Shown here piece by piece: positions 25,678 to 37,271 of a stretch of DNA of 64,000 bases. The position numbers were made by a program, and so were the translations under genes. The stretch comes from Halichondria panicea. Taxonomy: Eukaryota; Porifera; Demospongiae; Suberitida; Halichondriidae. The notes beneath the pieces were generated by a model. That model was not told where the DNA came from, did no database searches, and worked only from the letters and a program-made list of their open reading frames with translations. The stretch is taken from positions 5,674,126-5,738,125 of the forward strand of contig NC_087391.1 of NCBI RefSeq assembly GCF_963675165.1. Reading direction: 5' to 3'. Within the stretch, counting starts at the first letter, position 1, and each line of letters starts with the position of its first letter.

Positions 25678-26175
25678 TTCGTAGTACGTAATACTCAGTT
25701 TTTGTTTATTGTATATTTCATATTTGAATTGTTCTAAGTGTGTTATTGACTCCATATAATTATATCCAAGCTTATGTTTGCTATTTGGGGCTTCAATTAA
25801 AAGTCGGTAAATTTCAGGCCTTGTAATAAATTATGAAGACGCTATAATTATATTATTATTATAACCAGAAGTAATAAGGGCTGGTCATAATTATTGTCTA
25901 GTGGTAATCATGCACCCTGACCCCGCGAGATCCAGAATTTTAATAATTATACCATGTAAACGGATTGAATTTTAAACAACATTTTATTTATTTTTATTTA
26001 TATGAGCAGATCACATGAGGTCGATGAACACACAGGGGGACAGTAATCATAGAGACTGATTGACGCACAATAACATGTACACATGGATACTACATTCTAA
26101 CAAGGTAACAATGCATACAAAAATTATGGTCTAAATAGATTAATATTTATAAATCAGTTATCCTAATTCTTTGGC
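25678..26175. other. Convergent intergenic region, no gene seen
   Basis: This is the A+T-rich gap between the DRC1 stop and the RRBP1-like stop. An AATAAA-type polyadenylation word lies near 25825. No exon, RNA gene or long repeat is apparent on either strand. Confidence 0.7.
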
Positions 26176-27149
26176 TTAAACTTCAGTATGAACTTGAGGA
26201 GGAGCCAACACCTGCATGTGTGGGTGGGTGTGTGTGTGTGGGTGTGTGTGGGGGGGGAGTGAGTGTGTGTGTGTGTGTGTGTGTGTACAGGTAGCCAGCT
26301 AGTCAACCAACCATCCAACAGAGAGAGAATACACATACACACCTTGACTGGGGAAGAAGGAATGTCTTTAGCCACCTGCAGTCCACCCCTCAGCTGCTCA
26401 ACCTCTGTCTGAAGCTGCAGAACAAATGCATACAGTTGAATTATACAGCACATAATTGTTGGTACAATGTACATAGCTTGTAATAGGATCACCCCACTAA
26501 CCTGTTTGACCTGCTGAAAAGCATTGTCCTTCTCCTCCTCCAGGGCAGCCAGTCTGGTTTCTACGACAGCCTGTGTCTCTTGTAGCTGCTCGAGGTCGGC
26601 CTGCACCTTGTCTTTCATCTCTAGCTCATGTGTGAGCGAGTGACGGAGACTCTCTGCCTCCTACAAGTTGAGAGAGGGGCAGGTAACTTAGTGTTATCCA
26701 TTGACACGGTACATACAGTTCAGTATTTAAAATTAAATTACAAAATACATTATAGTTGCTAAAATTAATATCTAATTATAAGAACATTGAGTTATTTTAT
26801 AATTATTAACCACTTTACTATGCATACCTGTTTAGAGAGCTCGTACTGGTGCTCCACCTCCTTGAGTCGAGACTCCGCCTCCTCTAGTCTCTCCTCCACA
26901 CCCTTCATTGATGAGCTGGTTTCTCGTTCTTTCCTGAGTTCCTCCTGGAGACCACGATTAGTTCCACGCTCCTGCAGACACAACCAACATGATAATACAC
27001 AAACAAACAAAACAATCATATAAATGTACAGTAGTATGTACATGTATGTACTCACTCTCTCCAACATCTCCTCTGTATCTTGCAGAGTTCGTTGGTGTAC
27101 AGCGTTGTCACTCTCCACCTCGGACTGGAGTCTCTCAAGGATGCCCATC

Positions 27150-27198
<49 letters not shown>

Positions 27199-28070
27199 TG
27201 TGGGGCTGCTACCAAGCCCTTGGTACTTCTGCCAATGGTCTACAAAATGTGGTAAGGCACGCAGCTACAGAAAACTTAAAATGATTGAAAATGAAACCTA
27301 ACCATTCAGCATCATCACTATACACACACACACTAGTGTATGGAGTACAGTCCACCACTCACAGTGTTCTGCATGGTGAGACGTAGACTCTCTGCCTCCT
27401 GGATACTCTTGTGTTCGTTCTCTTGAAGCTCTGCAACCTTGGCCTTGAGCGACACCAACTGGAGGGGGTGGGTAATGACTGCCACTGTACGTACATGTCT
27501 CATATTTAAGATCTAAAGTTTTGTAAAATGATATAAACGAAACTAGTAATAGTATGGCCACTCTATTTATTTTCCTGTACAAACCTGTTGGTCTGTGTCA
27601 GCGATGATGGCTTGCACTTTGACCTCAAAAGCATCAATCCAGCGGGCAGAGTCAGTCTCATCTACCGTTACCGTGGGAAACATTCGGACGAGGAACAACT
27701 TCTGGCTTTCCCAGGCCTCAGCCAACGCTTCCTTCTTTGCTGCCCTACACTGGACCTGCAGAAACAGTGTTAGAGCATTAATTGCACATGTACACTACAT
27801 ACAGAATGTATTGTCTTTATTCAACTACACATGTTTTATAATTATATGAAGGCCTGTGACGTACAGCAGTTACAGGCACACACTAGTGGGTTCAGTGAAG
27901 CTGTGTGTGCAGTCAACACTGTTGGCAATGGGCCAGTTAGAACCACCTCTGTGTTGTGGTGTGCTTCCTTGAGTTGTGTCTGCCACACCTTGGCTCCCTC
28001 AGCTGCCTCATCCTTGGCCTTCCATAGACTGTCTCTCAGGCTCTGCAGGGAAGGAAGGAGGGGGCGTGAT

Positions 28071-28120
<50 letters not shown>

Positions 28121-30987
28121 GTACTGTACTGTAGTACATGATAATCAATGCTAGTAAGCACAAGTTAGCAGCATGCATTGATTATGTCCCTGCCACACAC
28201 ATAGGCTCTAAGAGTATGCATTGATTATGTCCCTGCCACACACATAGGCTCTAAAGTACAAGCGCCCCTTAAATAAATGTAAAATGTTCAATTAATTATT
28301 CGCCCACCACAGGAAGCGCCTAATTACACACACGCACGCACGCACACGCACGCACACACTTACATTGTTCTTGTCCTTTATGTCGCCGAGTTTATTCTCC
28401 AACTGTTTGATGCTCTCCGCAAGCTCCGCCTTCTCCTCACGTAGACGAGTAAGTTCCTGATCATTAGCAGAGTCAGGTTGGTCAGTGGGTGGACCATTGG
28501 TAGATGCTTGCTTCAGGGACTCTAGTTCATCCTCAAGCTCCTACAGTGTACATGTGGATCACATGATGTGAGATAGTCCAATCAATGATTAAATTCTAGT
28601 ACATGTAACACACTGCACATGACATACCACCTCCCCCACACACTACCCCCAGACACACCGCCTACCCCCAGATAGACGTACCTTCTTAGCAGTCTGCTCC
28701 CCTGTCAGCTGAGCACTGAGTGCCTTGAGCTCGTCTTGTAGGGTGGAACACTTCTCAATCTGTGACGTTAACTCTGCCACTTTCTCCTCACGAGCACTAG
28801 CCACGGCCGAGGCTAGCTGCTCATCATACTTGCTCTCATCAGTATTGACCTCAATGATGGGGTTGGCTGCTGCTTCAAGACCAGCCTTCTCCTCTCTTAA
28901 AGCCAATCCTTCAGCCGTTAGTGATTCGTTCTCGGCAATAAGATGCTCTTTATCAGAACGTAGTTGCTCTGTATCTCTTAGGAGGGACGCCTTGTCCTGG
29001 GTGAGAGAGCTGTTGGATTTTTCTAGAGCAGCCATTTCTGTTTTGAGTGTATCATTGGTAGTTGTCATGGCAGCAGCCTCTGTCTTTAGTCGAGAGTTGT
29101 CATCATTTAGAGTTTGCATTGTCAACTGTGGGGTCAAGGGTCAAAGGTGTGAGGTCAAATCATCATTACACGCACTCAGTGACACACAGCATACAGTACA
29201 TGTGCATACTCCAGATCCTATGCAGTACATCCTACTCTCTCAGCTACATGACTTGAACACACGCGACATTAGAGACAAAACCTCAAGAATGTAACACGTT
29301 GCTAAGTACCTGCAGCTGTTTCTTTTCGTGCTCCATGTCTCTAACCAGGCCTTCCAGCTCTGCCACCCGGGCCCCCTCCTGAGCCAACCCCCTACCCCCC
29401 ACATTGGCCTCTTGTACCCTCGCCAGCTCTGTCTTGAGACCAGCGTTCTCATCAGCCATATCCTTAGCTTGAGTGGAGAGACCCTTCACATTAGCCGTCA
29501 ACTGGAGGCTGTGTGCGTGTGGATGTGTGTGTGGTGTGTGTGCGTGTGGGGGTGGGGGTGGGGTGTGTATAAGAGGTGGTCTTAGAGTGAATTAATTGTT
29601 CATACATTTGCCCCTTGAGTTGCTGGTTTTCCTTCTCTATGGTCTCCAGAGTGACGGCTGTGGATCGTGCCTTGAGGGTCTTATTCTCCTCCTCCAGCCC
29701 ATTCAGTCGACTCTTGACAGCAAGCATTTCATTAGACTATGTGGGGGGGATACATCACATGACAACAGTACTATGTGGGGGATACACATCACAAACACAT
29801 GACAACAGTACTATGTGGGGGGGATACATCACACACACACATGACAACAGTACTATGTGGGGGGGGATACATCACACACATGACAACAGTACACCACAAG
29901 GAATTGTAAATGTAATTAATGCTGACAAAATAGAGACATGAATGTGCATTACATGTGACACACACAAGCAGTAGTAAAGCAGAGGCCATCAACACATTGT
30001 TAAGGTATGCCCTGGCTCACATGTGTGCTGATCTTGGCCTGTAGCTTTGTGTCAGTGGCTTGCTGCTTCACTCTTTCCCTCTGTACTTCTGATCTCAACT
30101 CCTTGATCTTTGAGTTATGAGAATGGACAGTTTTCTCAGCTGAAGGGGTAGTGTAATAGTTGCTATGGGGACATTGTACCACAAGTGTTGACATGTGTAA
30201 GTGTGTACTCACTAGAGAGTGACTATATAAGGTCTAATGGAGTGTTGGTCTGTGCCAATGAGAACACACCATTAACTAAAGGGTGTGCAAACAAGACCCT
30301 GCCAAAAGCAGCAGCCATTAACTAGGACATAGACAAGGACACACTGACAGTACACAAGTGAAGAGTGTGTGTGTGTGTGTGTGTGCTGAGGGTGGTTGGG
30401 GTAGACACAGTGGCTTAGGGTCAACCTGATTAACAGTCTACACAAGGTCTAGTTAGACAAACTAGTAGGCAATTAAGTCTACACTGTAATAAAGAAATGC
30501 TTTCCTAAGAGAGAGAGAGACACACACACACCCAGGGCCACTACACACCTGAGTGCAACCACAGCACAGCCACCAACACATACTTGCCTAACCTCTGAAG
30601 CCATGCATGGCCTAGGGCTGGAAAAAGGTCACTTGGACAACCAGCTACACAAACACACACAACACAGCTTCAGCTAGCCGCTTCTAACCCACTGCCAATC
30701 CTATGTAAAACCTACTGGTTTTACTGATAGACTCAAATATTTCACCTTCTTCGCAGCGTTTCTGCAGCTCTTGGTTATGTTTCTTGAGGCTCTTGATGCT
30801 CTCAGTTTTCATATTAGCCTGAGGGACAGACATGAATGTATCATAAATTAACACGTGAGGTGGTAAGTGGGTGTTTGAAAACAAGTGAGTGATATAAAGT
30901 TTCAATTGAGAATCAACACTTGTGGTGGAAATTAGTGTTGTCAATATATAGACATACTACATGGCCTCACACACGCACATGCACACG

Positions 30988-31033
<46 letters not shown>

Positions 31034-31072
31034 CACACACACACGCACACACACACGCACACACACACACAC

Positions 31073-31113
<41 letters not shown>

Positions 31114-32736
31114 CACACACACACACACTCTCACCGCCTCCCACTCTGAGTTAGTGTTCATCTTCTCTAGTAGGGCGGAGACCAGCTGCTGGATATCATC
31201 ATCTGACAGAGGACTGGCACTCACTATATCAGCAATGCGAGAGGCAGGCAAGCCATCGTCAGGGGAAGCCACTGGAGGTGGATAGAACACATTATGAGCA
31301 TAATCCATCATTAGCCTGAGGCTATAGAGACTTAGCTAGCTAGCCAAAACCACCCCCTGGGCTAGGCTCATTTCAGAAGAAACACCAAGGCCTATATACA
31401 ACCCTCTCATGCTTTTTCTTCCACTGGTCTAAACACACCACTACAAAAGCCTTTCCAAGGCTACAATGGGCAATACTTGGCAAGGTATATGAACAGCATC
31501 TGGCTGGACAATATTATTAAACAATGATGTTGCTATGTATTCTGTTGTACTGAGGAAGTGTGGTGGACATAACATACAACACATAACATACAACCCCTGG
31601 TCAACACACACTGCACATTGCTATGCTATGCTGTGATACACACACACAAAGGAACTGTTACCTCACAACACACACCAGGGATAATCATTCATTCCAGGAG
31701 AAGACTGGCAATTACTTTACACTACTGCTAATGCAAATATTGACAGCTACTCAATCCCTCCCACAGCTACACCAGAGTGAGACCCCCCACAGTCACCCAC
31801 CTACGACCTCCCCCTCTTTCTTAGCCTTGAGCTTCTTCTTCCCTCCTGCTGCAGCCTTGGGGGACTCTTTACTACCACTGCTCTTGACTGGCTTGAGCGG
31901 CTCTGTAGAAACCTTCTTGGCCTCCACGGCAACAACCGGTGGACTGCTGATTGGCTCTGTCTCTTCCTCTGGTTCTTCAAACAATGGCTGAGGTGTACGG
32001 ACAACCTGTGTGTGTATGTGTGTGTGTGTGTGTATGTGTGTGTGTGTGTGTATGTGTGTGTGTGTGTGTATGTGTGTGTGTGTGTGTGTGTGGGGGGTGG
32101 GTGTGGGGGGTTGTAAAACTGTCAACAATACTTTATTATATCTTCCAACATTATTATCTTGTAACAGCTGACACACAAACGACATCACACACCACACTAT
32201 AGAAGTAAGCTTCCAGTTTCCAATAATATTATTAGGTAAATAAAGTCAACATTCATGACAATATGTTAGGTAACAGTAGAGGCAATACTCACATCCTTGG
32301 TGAAAATGGGAGACACCTTGTGAGGGTGCGGAGTGGGTGGGTTGGAGCGTGTGGTGACAGTCTCCTCCTCCCCCTCCACATCGATATTGAACCCCACTCG
32401 ATTACGCGGTGCCTTCTCTGGCGTCGCCTCTTTGGCAGATTTGAGTATTCCCTTCCGTGCTTGAGCATCAGCCAAGCTCTCTTCCTGCTGAGGATCCTCC
32501 CAGTGCTCTGCCTTCTTTTTGCGGGGGAACTGTCTTTTCCCTTTCTTTGCCCGAGGGCTGTTCTTGTACTCCTCTTGCAGTACCAGGTCAGCTTGCCTCG
32601 ATGCTAGAGCCTTGGCCTCTTCGAATGTCCGCTGCTTGCCGAGGCCAATCCAGAAAATGAAGAACACGGTGAGTGCGACACAGCCCACCCCCACTGCCGC
32701 TGGGATTATCATGTACATGTCGGGGAATGCTTCCAT
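26176..32736 (-). CDS. Kinectin / ribosome-binding protein 1 (p180) family, ER coiled-coil protein
   Basis: Seventeen exons encode 931 residues: 32736-32293, 32005-31801, 31271-31135, 30818-30746, 30139-30021, 29736-29606, 29508-29310, 29125-28682, 28540-28364, 28042-27947, 27755-27585, 27458-27363, 27148-27056, 26971-26828, 26660-26502, 26414-26343, 26211-26176. The N-terminus [18 protein letters not shown] leads into one hydrophobic helix (about 9-32), followed by a Lys-rich segment and then continuous coiled coil. The region [24 protein letters not shown] matches the LFPKVSV...WLHGFE block that kinectin and p180 share. Those proteins are ER membrane anchors for ribosomes, kinesin or translation factors. 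The p180 decapeptide repeats are absent. This may represent the ancestor of both vertebrate paralogues, so no paralogue symbol is given. It follows Artemis on the same strand. Confidence 0.82.
26213..26286. repeat. (TG)n microsatellite next to the last RRBP1-like acceptor
   Basis: TG/GGTG repeats run up to the acceptor of the 36-bp final exon of the RRBP1-like gene; on the sense strand this is (CA)n ending ACATGCAG. Confidence 0.9.
27151..27202. repeat. (TG)n microsatellite at an RRBP1-like acceptor
   Basis: A TG tract is immediately upstream, in the gene's direction, of exon 13. The sense strand reads ACACACACGCAG|ATG. Confidence 0.95.
28072..28118. repeat. (CA)n microsatellite in an RRBP1-like intron
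   Basis: A CA tract ending in CGCG lies in intron 9 of the RRBP1-like gene, about 30 bp from exon 10. It is followed by a two-copy direct repeat of about 46 bp (GCATTGATTATGTCCCTGCC) at 28173-28255. Confidence 0.9.
29735..29890. repeat. Minisatellite multiplying an RRBP1-like splice acceptor
   Basis: Four units of about 36-43 bp contain ACTATGTGGGG, GATACA and CATGACAACAGT. The first copy overlaps the acceptor of exon 6. On the sense strand each unit repeats the CCCCCACATAG acceptor-like sequence, so four alternative 3' splice sites stand in a row. Confidence 0.85.
30965..31132. repeat. (CA)n/(CGCACA)n microsatellite at an RRBP1-like donor
   Basis: About 165 bp of CA with periodic CG interruptions abut the donor of exon 3; the sense strand reads GCG|GTGAGAGTGTGTG. 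Long open frames here are repeat artefacts. Confidence 0.95.
32007..32096. repeat. (TG)n microsatellite at an RRBP1-like acceptor
   Basis: TG tracts separated by TATG directly precede, in the gene's direction, the acceptor of exon 2. The sense strand reads ACACACACAG|GTTGTC. Confidence 0.95.
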
Positions 32737-33224
32737 TGCCCCTCTAGTGTGGTCAGGTCTGCAGTGTCTACAGTGTGGGGGGAGACTGTTGTCAACACAA
32801 TATATGTCTAGTAAGCTACTATAATATTGCCTGACAGAGGTCTCCCTCAATTCATCTTTAACACTTTACCTGGCTAGCTTGGCTAAAATATTCTTATTAT
32901 GTGTGCATGCAATTACCTTCAGATGCGATGTGTCTGCACAGTCCGTGTGTCTGCAGCTACAGGACTCTCCGACCGTGTCAATGGAGGCTTTTGTTACCTT
33001 TGTCCCTGTACTCACAACATAACCCTTGTGTACTACACACGAGTTGACCCAATTACCATGTGTTGATCTCGTGAATATATGCGCATGTGCAGAGCCTTGA
33101 GGGGGAGGGGCTGGCAAATTGTCATCAAACACAAGGAAGATAATTGCAGCTCAGTGCAGCAACATTATGTGGGGAATATTACACAATTCAAAGATCTATG
33201 CACTTAAAACATGAAAGAGAATTT
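32737..33224 (-). promoter_or_regulatory. Intergenic region upstream of the RRBP1-like gene
   Basis: This lies between the Artemis stop and the RRBP1-like ATG, both on the minus strand, so it must hold the Artemis 3' UTR and the RRBP1-like promoter. A G-rich box GAGGGGGAGGGGCTGG lies near 33098. An 88-codon minus-strand frame here shows no family resemblance and is not annotated. Confidence 0.4.
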
Positions 33225-36200
33225 TCAATTAATGATTAATGGATTAAAAGCTATACTATTTCGTTCTAATATAGATTTCACTCCTTCTCGTCCTGGAGTT
33301 GGAGGAAGACAAAAAGGAGACAATGATCTGCTATGGCGACTACTGCATGGACTATAACCCTCACGGGACACACTTCTCTGTCTTGGCTTTGCCTCCTCTA
33401 TACTGCTATTACCAGATGATGATTGATCTTGTGTTAAGTCGATAAAGTCCACCAGTCTGTGTTCAACAATCTCGACTGATAATGATCTACTTCTGTGTCG
33501 ATGGATTGTGGGCACATTGTATCTATCGCTGAGTTTGCGTCTCTTTGCCTCAGGGGTGAATACCTCATCATCATTTGTTCTGTTGGAATCATCAGTGGAA
33601 ACTGATGTGATGTTATCTTCTATACTGCTTTCTAACGTCAAGTGCCAATCATTATCAGAGGGGTCAGAGTTCGGTTCAACATCCTGTTTTAATGATGGTT
33701 GATTTTCAATATCACAAAATTGTTTGTTCTCAACTTTTTCAGGTACAATATATTCAGGGTCTTTCCTGTCATCATACTGCACTGGTGAGTTGCATCGAAT
33801 ACAATGATACATGTTCGCCACATCTTCTCCATCTTTGCTGCCATTGTCTTTATTCACAAAAGAAATATTGAAATCACTTAGCGGCGAGTTTTCTGGTGAC
33901 AAATCAATTGGTGTCTGCTCTAAACTGCCGAGTGTGGCACTTCCTGATGAGCCCAGCGATTGTGGCATACACTCCTGCTTGTCCCCCTCTAGTTCATTGT
34001 CCTCTGTACCAGGGCAGCCAGTCAGCATTGAGGGGAGGGTGAACTTGACAGGGCTAGTGCTAGTTGAGAAAGTCTGCTCGAGTATTGGTGTGTCTGTTTC
34101 CTCGCTGCTTGCAAAGTCATCAATAGTATCGTTGCTGCACTCATCGTCCCTGTGTGTGAATGCCTGAGGCTGCTCTCGTATAGAGGCTGTGGTAGTGGAC
34201 TGAGTGGAGGGTGGGGGGTCAGTGATTACCTCCACTTGAGGCAGGAGAACCTTCAATCTGTAGCCAGAAAAATGGAAAAATTAGTTGGAATGTTTGCAAT
34301 ATTATTATCAGAATGTCAAACATATGTAATTACGCAACACCAGGCAACACACATACTGTACATGTGTACGTGTACATTTTTGCTCCACAAATTAAGAGTG
34401 ACAGTACAATAGTCCCTATATAATCAGTCACCTGACATGTACGTCCTTGAGACACTTATCTCCCAGTGGCACGACACATGGTACAATCCTCCTGGGCTGG
34501 AGGTACCTGATGAACTCACACAGCTCAGAATAGCTGGCATGCATGGAATGAAGTACACGGTACACACGGCTCTCAGGGAGGTACCTACAACCAGAGGAAG
34601 GAACGATCAATAATAAACGTGATTTAAATAACCACAAGTTTATATTTTAAGAAGTCCAATCACTAAATGCATTCTGTAGTTGATACGCAGCTCTGCAAGT
34701 ATTCTCAGTAACCTATATGGGCCAAATTCACTGAGGCAAACGCTTGTTATCTACTCTTGGTACAGTAAATACTCTACACACTATAATACTCGTACACACA
34801 TACTTGTAGGGTTGAGTGAGGTTGCCGGAGTTAGAGAGGAACCAAATAGTGGAGGGCTTGAGTCCGAGCATAGGGGGCGCTTTCCCGTTGCTATAGCGAC
34901 AACCACAGGGGGGACCCATACTACGATGAACTCCTTTCTGTAAGCAAACAAAGTATCCAATTTGACAGGAATGAAAACATTAAGTGGTGGTGAAGGGATT
35001 GATCTAAACACAGCTCTTAGTAACATTTTAGTTGTGAAGTCGGCTAACTTCAGAGAAAACTAGGCCAGTAGCTAGTGAATGTGTTTGATTCTGGCCTGGT
35101 GAGTGGGCCTGGACATGTAGTAAAAAAAAATGTTTGTTTCTGGCCTAGTGAGTGGGCCTGTAGTGAATGTATAATAACTCACTCTAAAGTTGCAAGCGTG
35201 TATCCTGGTGCTCTCACCATCCGTAGTAAGACAGTCAACCATAGCTGGTAGGTTGTGGTAGGCCCTCATCCTCCAATGAGCTATGTGGATCTTGGTGCTG
35301 AACTTCTTGGCTAGTGCCAGGTAGATATGCTCATAGCCAAACATGCCCAGCTGGAGGTGCAGCACATTTCTCTGATCAGCTGACAACCACCTGCAGAGGA
35401 ATTAGAACCTTACGCACGCACTTACGCACGCACGCACGCACGCATGCACACTGCCATTTAATCAATGGCTTGGACACTCTTTCAGTTGCCATAACTTGAG
35501 TTTCGTTGCAACAATTTTATGATTTTCTGAAAGCTTAGAAAGAGATCTTTCAAATGGTACCATGAATGTTCGTATTTGGGAAATGACAGCATTTGCTTGT
35601 TTCAGCCCAATACCATGGATTCCCATGGTTCAAAGGCAAAAATGCCAAATTATGTCCCGAACCAAATTTTGGATTTTAACACATCATTTGAAAGGTATCT
35701 TTCTAAGCTTTCAGAAGATAATAATATTTTGAAATTGGATCATCAGAACTAAAGTTATGGCTGTTGGAAGATGTTCAACTACACCCTCCTTTTTCTTACT
35801 AAAATAGATGATCATAATTATTACCTTTCTGCTATCTTCAAGATATGGGCTCGAGACACTTCCTGTATTATATAGTGAAGCAGTTATTTGTTGGTAGTCA
35901 TGGATACTCACCCGTGAAGGTATGGTGGTTGCTATGGGATGACAGAAAGTGGTATCCAAGTACAGGGACTTAATCTCCATCAATCTGCACAGCACACACA
36001 CACACACACGTACCAAGTATTATAGGAGACACAAGGGGGGAGTACAGTATTATAGGAGACATAAGGGGGGAGTACAGTATTATAGGAGACACAAGGGGGG
36101 AGTACAGTATTATAGGAGACACAAGGGGGAGTACAGTATTATAGGAGACACAAGGGGGGAGTACAGTTTATAGTATTGGAATCAGTTGATTAGAATCAGA

Positions 36201-37054
36201 CATGATTATGAGTGTGAGCAAATATACCTTCCGCTGCAATGGATGGACTTTAACCTCTTGGTCTCCTCTAGGGTCAGTCTAAAGTCCCCCGTGTACAGGA
36301 CACACCCACTACACCCCTGGTAGAAGAACCTGTACACAATGTAACATGCAATGAATTACACAAACCACTAGCCTTGATTCTAGGATCTTCCTTGTGACCT
36401 GGAATCAAGGGCTATAAATAGATCCATACACTGTACAACACAAGGGGGGGGGGCTGATACAGTGCAGCCAGTCTACACATGCTCACATTGTTGACCCAGG
36501 GCAGTGGCCAGCTGGTAACAGAGTAACTGTGAAGCTGAGGGCAGGAGAGTCAGGGCAGGCCTCTAGACTCATGGGCACCGGTTCATCCATGGGTAGTCCT
36601 CGGAGGTAAGGAGCCAGCTGTGTGAACCCTGGGTCTTGCAGGAGGAGGGAGCGGGTCACCTCTGAACAGTACAGGCTGGATTTCCTGAGGAAGGGAGGTA
36701 CATGTGCTAGTACTTGTTGGTGTGCGGACATTAATATTGCAGACCACATAATTATATATTTTAACCTCCTCTGCAGTGCGTCTACAATCTGAGGAGAATT
36801 CAGGCCAGTCATGTGATCTGCAGGGAATGAAGATATGACTTAGTTTATAGATGACTCTATGATATTGAATCTCGTTCTTTAATGCACATGTACGTAATTG
36901 CATATCATGGTGTCTGTCCATCAGGTACTAGGTTGAGCTTGCCTTTGTGACAGTGGGACAGGAAGAAAGCCCTCCCCCTAGTACAGTTGAAGGAGGTGAA
37001 GTGGTCCACTATTACACCCGGGTACTCTGTGATGCTGCCCTTGAACACACTCAT
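33225..37054 (-). CDS. DCLRE1C: Artemis nuclease (DNA cross-link repair 1C)
   Basis: Ten exons encode 700 residues (human 692): 37054-36943, 36817-36766, 36684-36487, 36329-36228, 35984-35912, 35862-35825, 35390-35183, 34937-34804, 34584-34432, 34257-33225. The metallo-beta-lactamase core opens MSVFKGSITEYPG. It holds the metal-binding HxHxDH motif as HCHKDH (residues 34-39), LLPAGHCPGS and YTGDFRL. The beta-CASP part includes LYLDTTFC and LGLKPSTIWF. The last exon is a Ser/Asp/Glu-rich low-complexity tail, as in Artemis. With DNA-PK, Artemis opens hairpins and trims ends in non-homologous end joining. The N-terminus separates it from SNM1A and Apollo. Intron 1 has a GC donor (AAAG|GCAAGC). 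It is divergent from trehalase. Confidence 0.94.
35474..35780. mobile_element. Fold-back element, family A (full copy)
   Basis: About 305 bp in Artemis intron 6, ending 45 bp from the tiny exon 6. The left arm has CAGTTGCCATAACTTGAG and GAAAGCTTAGAAAGAGATC. The right arm has TATCTTTCTAAGCTTTCAGA and GGATCATCAGAACTAAAG. The centre carries CCATGGATTCCCATGG. It is the same design as the copy at 21772. Confidence 0.7.
36017..36166. repeat. 30-bp minisatellite, 5 copies
   Basis: Tandem units GTATTATAGGAGACACAAGG plus GGGGAGTACA start at 36017, 36047, 36077, 36107 and 36136. They lie in Artemis intron 4, just upstream of exon 5 in the gene's direction. The copies are nearly identical. Confidence 0.95.
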
Positions 37055-37271
37055 AGCTAGCTCACCACAACAAAGGTAGTGCCTCGGAATATAGACGCGG
37101 ATGTGCCCTCGATAATAATGCTGAAGACGACCTTTACCTTAATTTTGATAATTCTTGAAGGGGCGTGGTTGTTAGTTTGAGGCACCGCCCTCTTCTATTA
37201 GTCTGCTGACTGAGCAGAAAAAGATGGGCGTGTCTCCATCCCCCCTGCGCTGATACTGTACTGGTTGGTAC
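37055..37271. promoter_or_regulatory. Shared Artemis/trehalase divergent promoter
   Basis: 217 bp between the two ATGs. It contains GGGGCGTGG near 37159 and AAGATGGGCGTG at 37221-37232. The latter is identical to the palindrome arm in the HECTD1/DRC1 promoter and lies 40 bp from the trehalase ATG. Confidence 0.55.

Noticed and set aside
32866-33132. 88-codon minus-strand frame upstream of the RRBP1-like gene
   Set aside because: No family similarity and no splice context; it sits where a promoter is expected.
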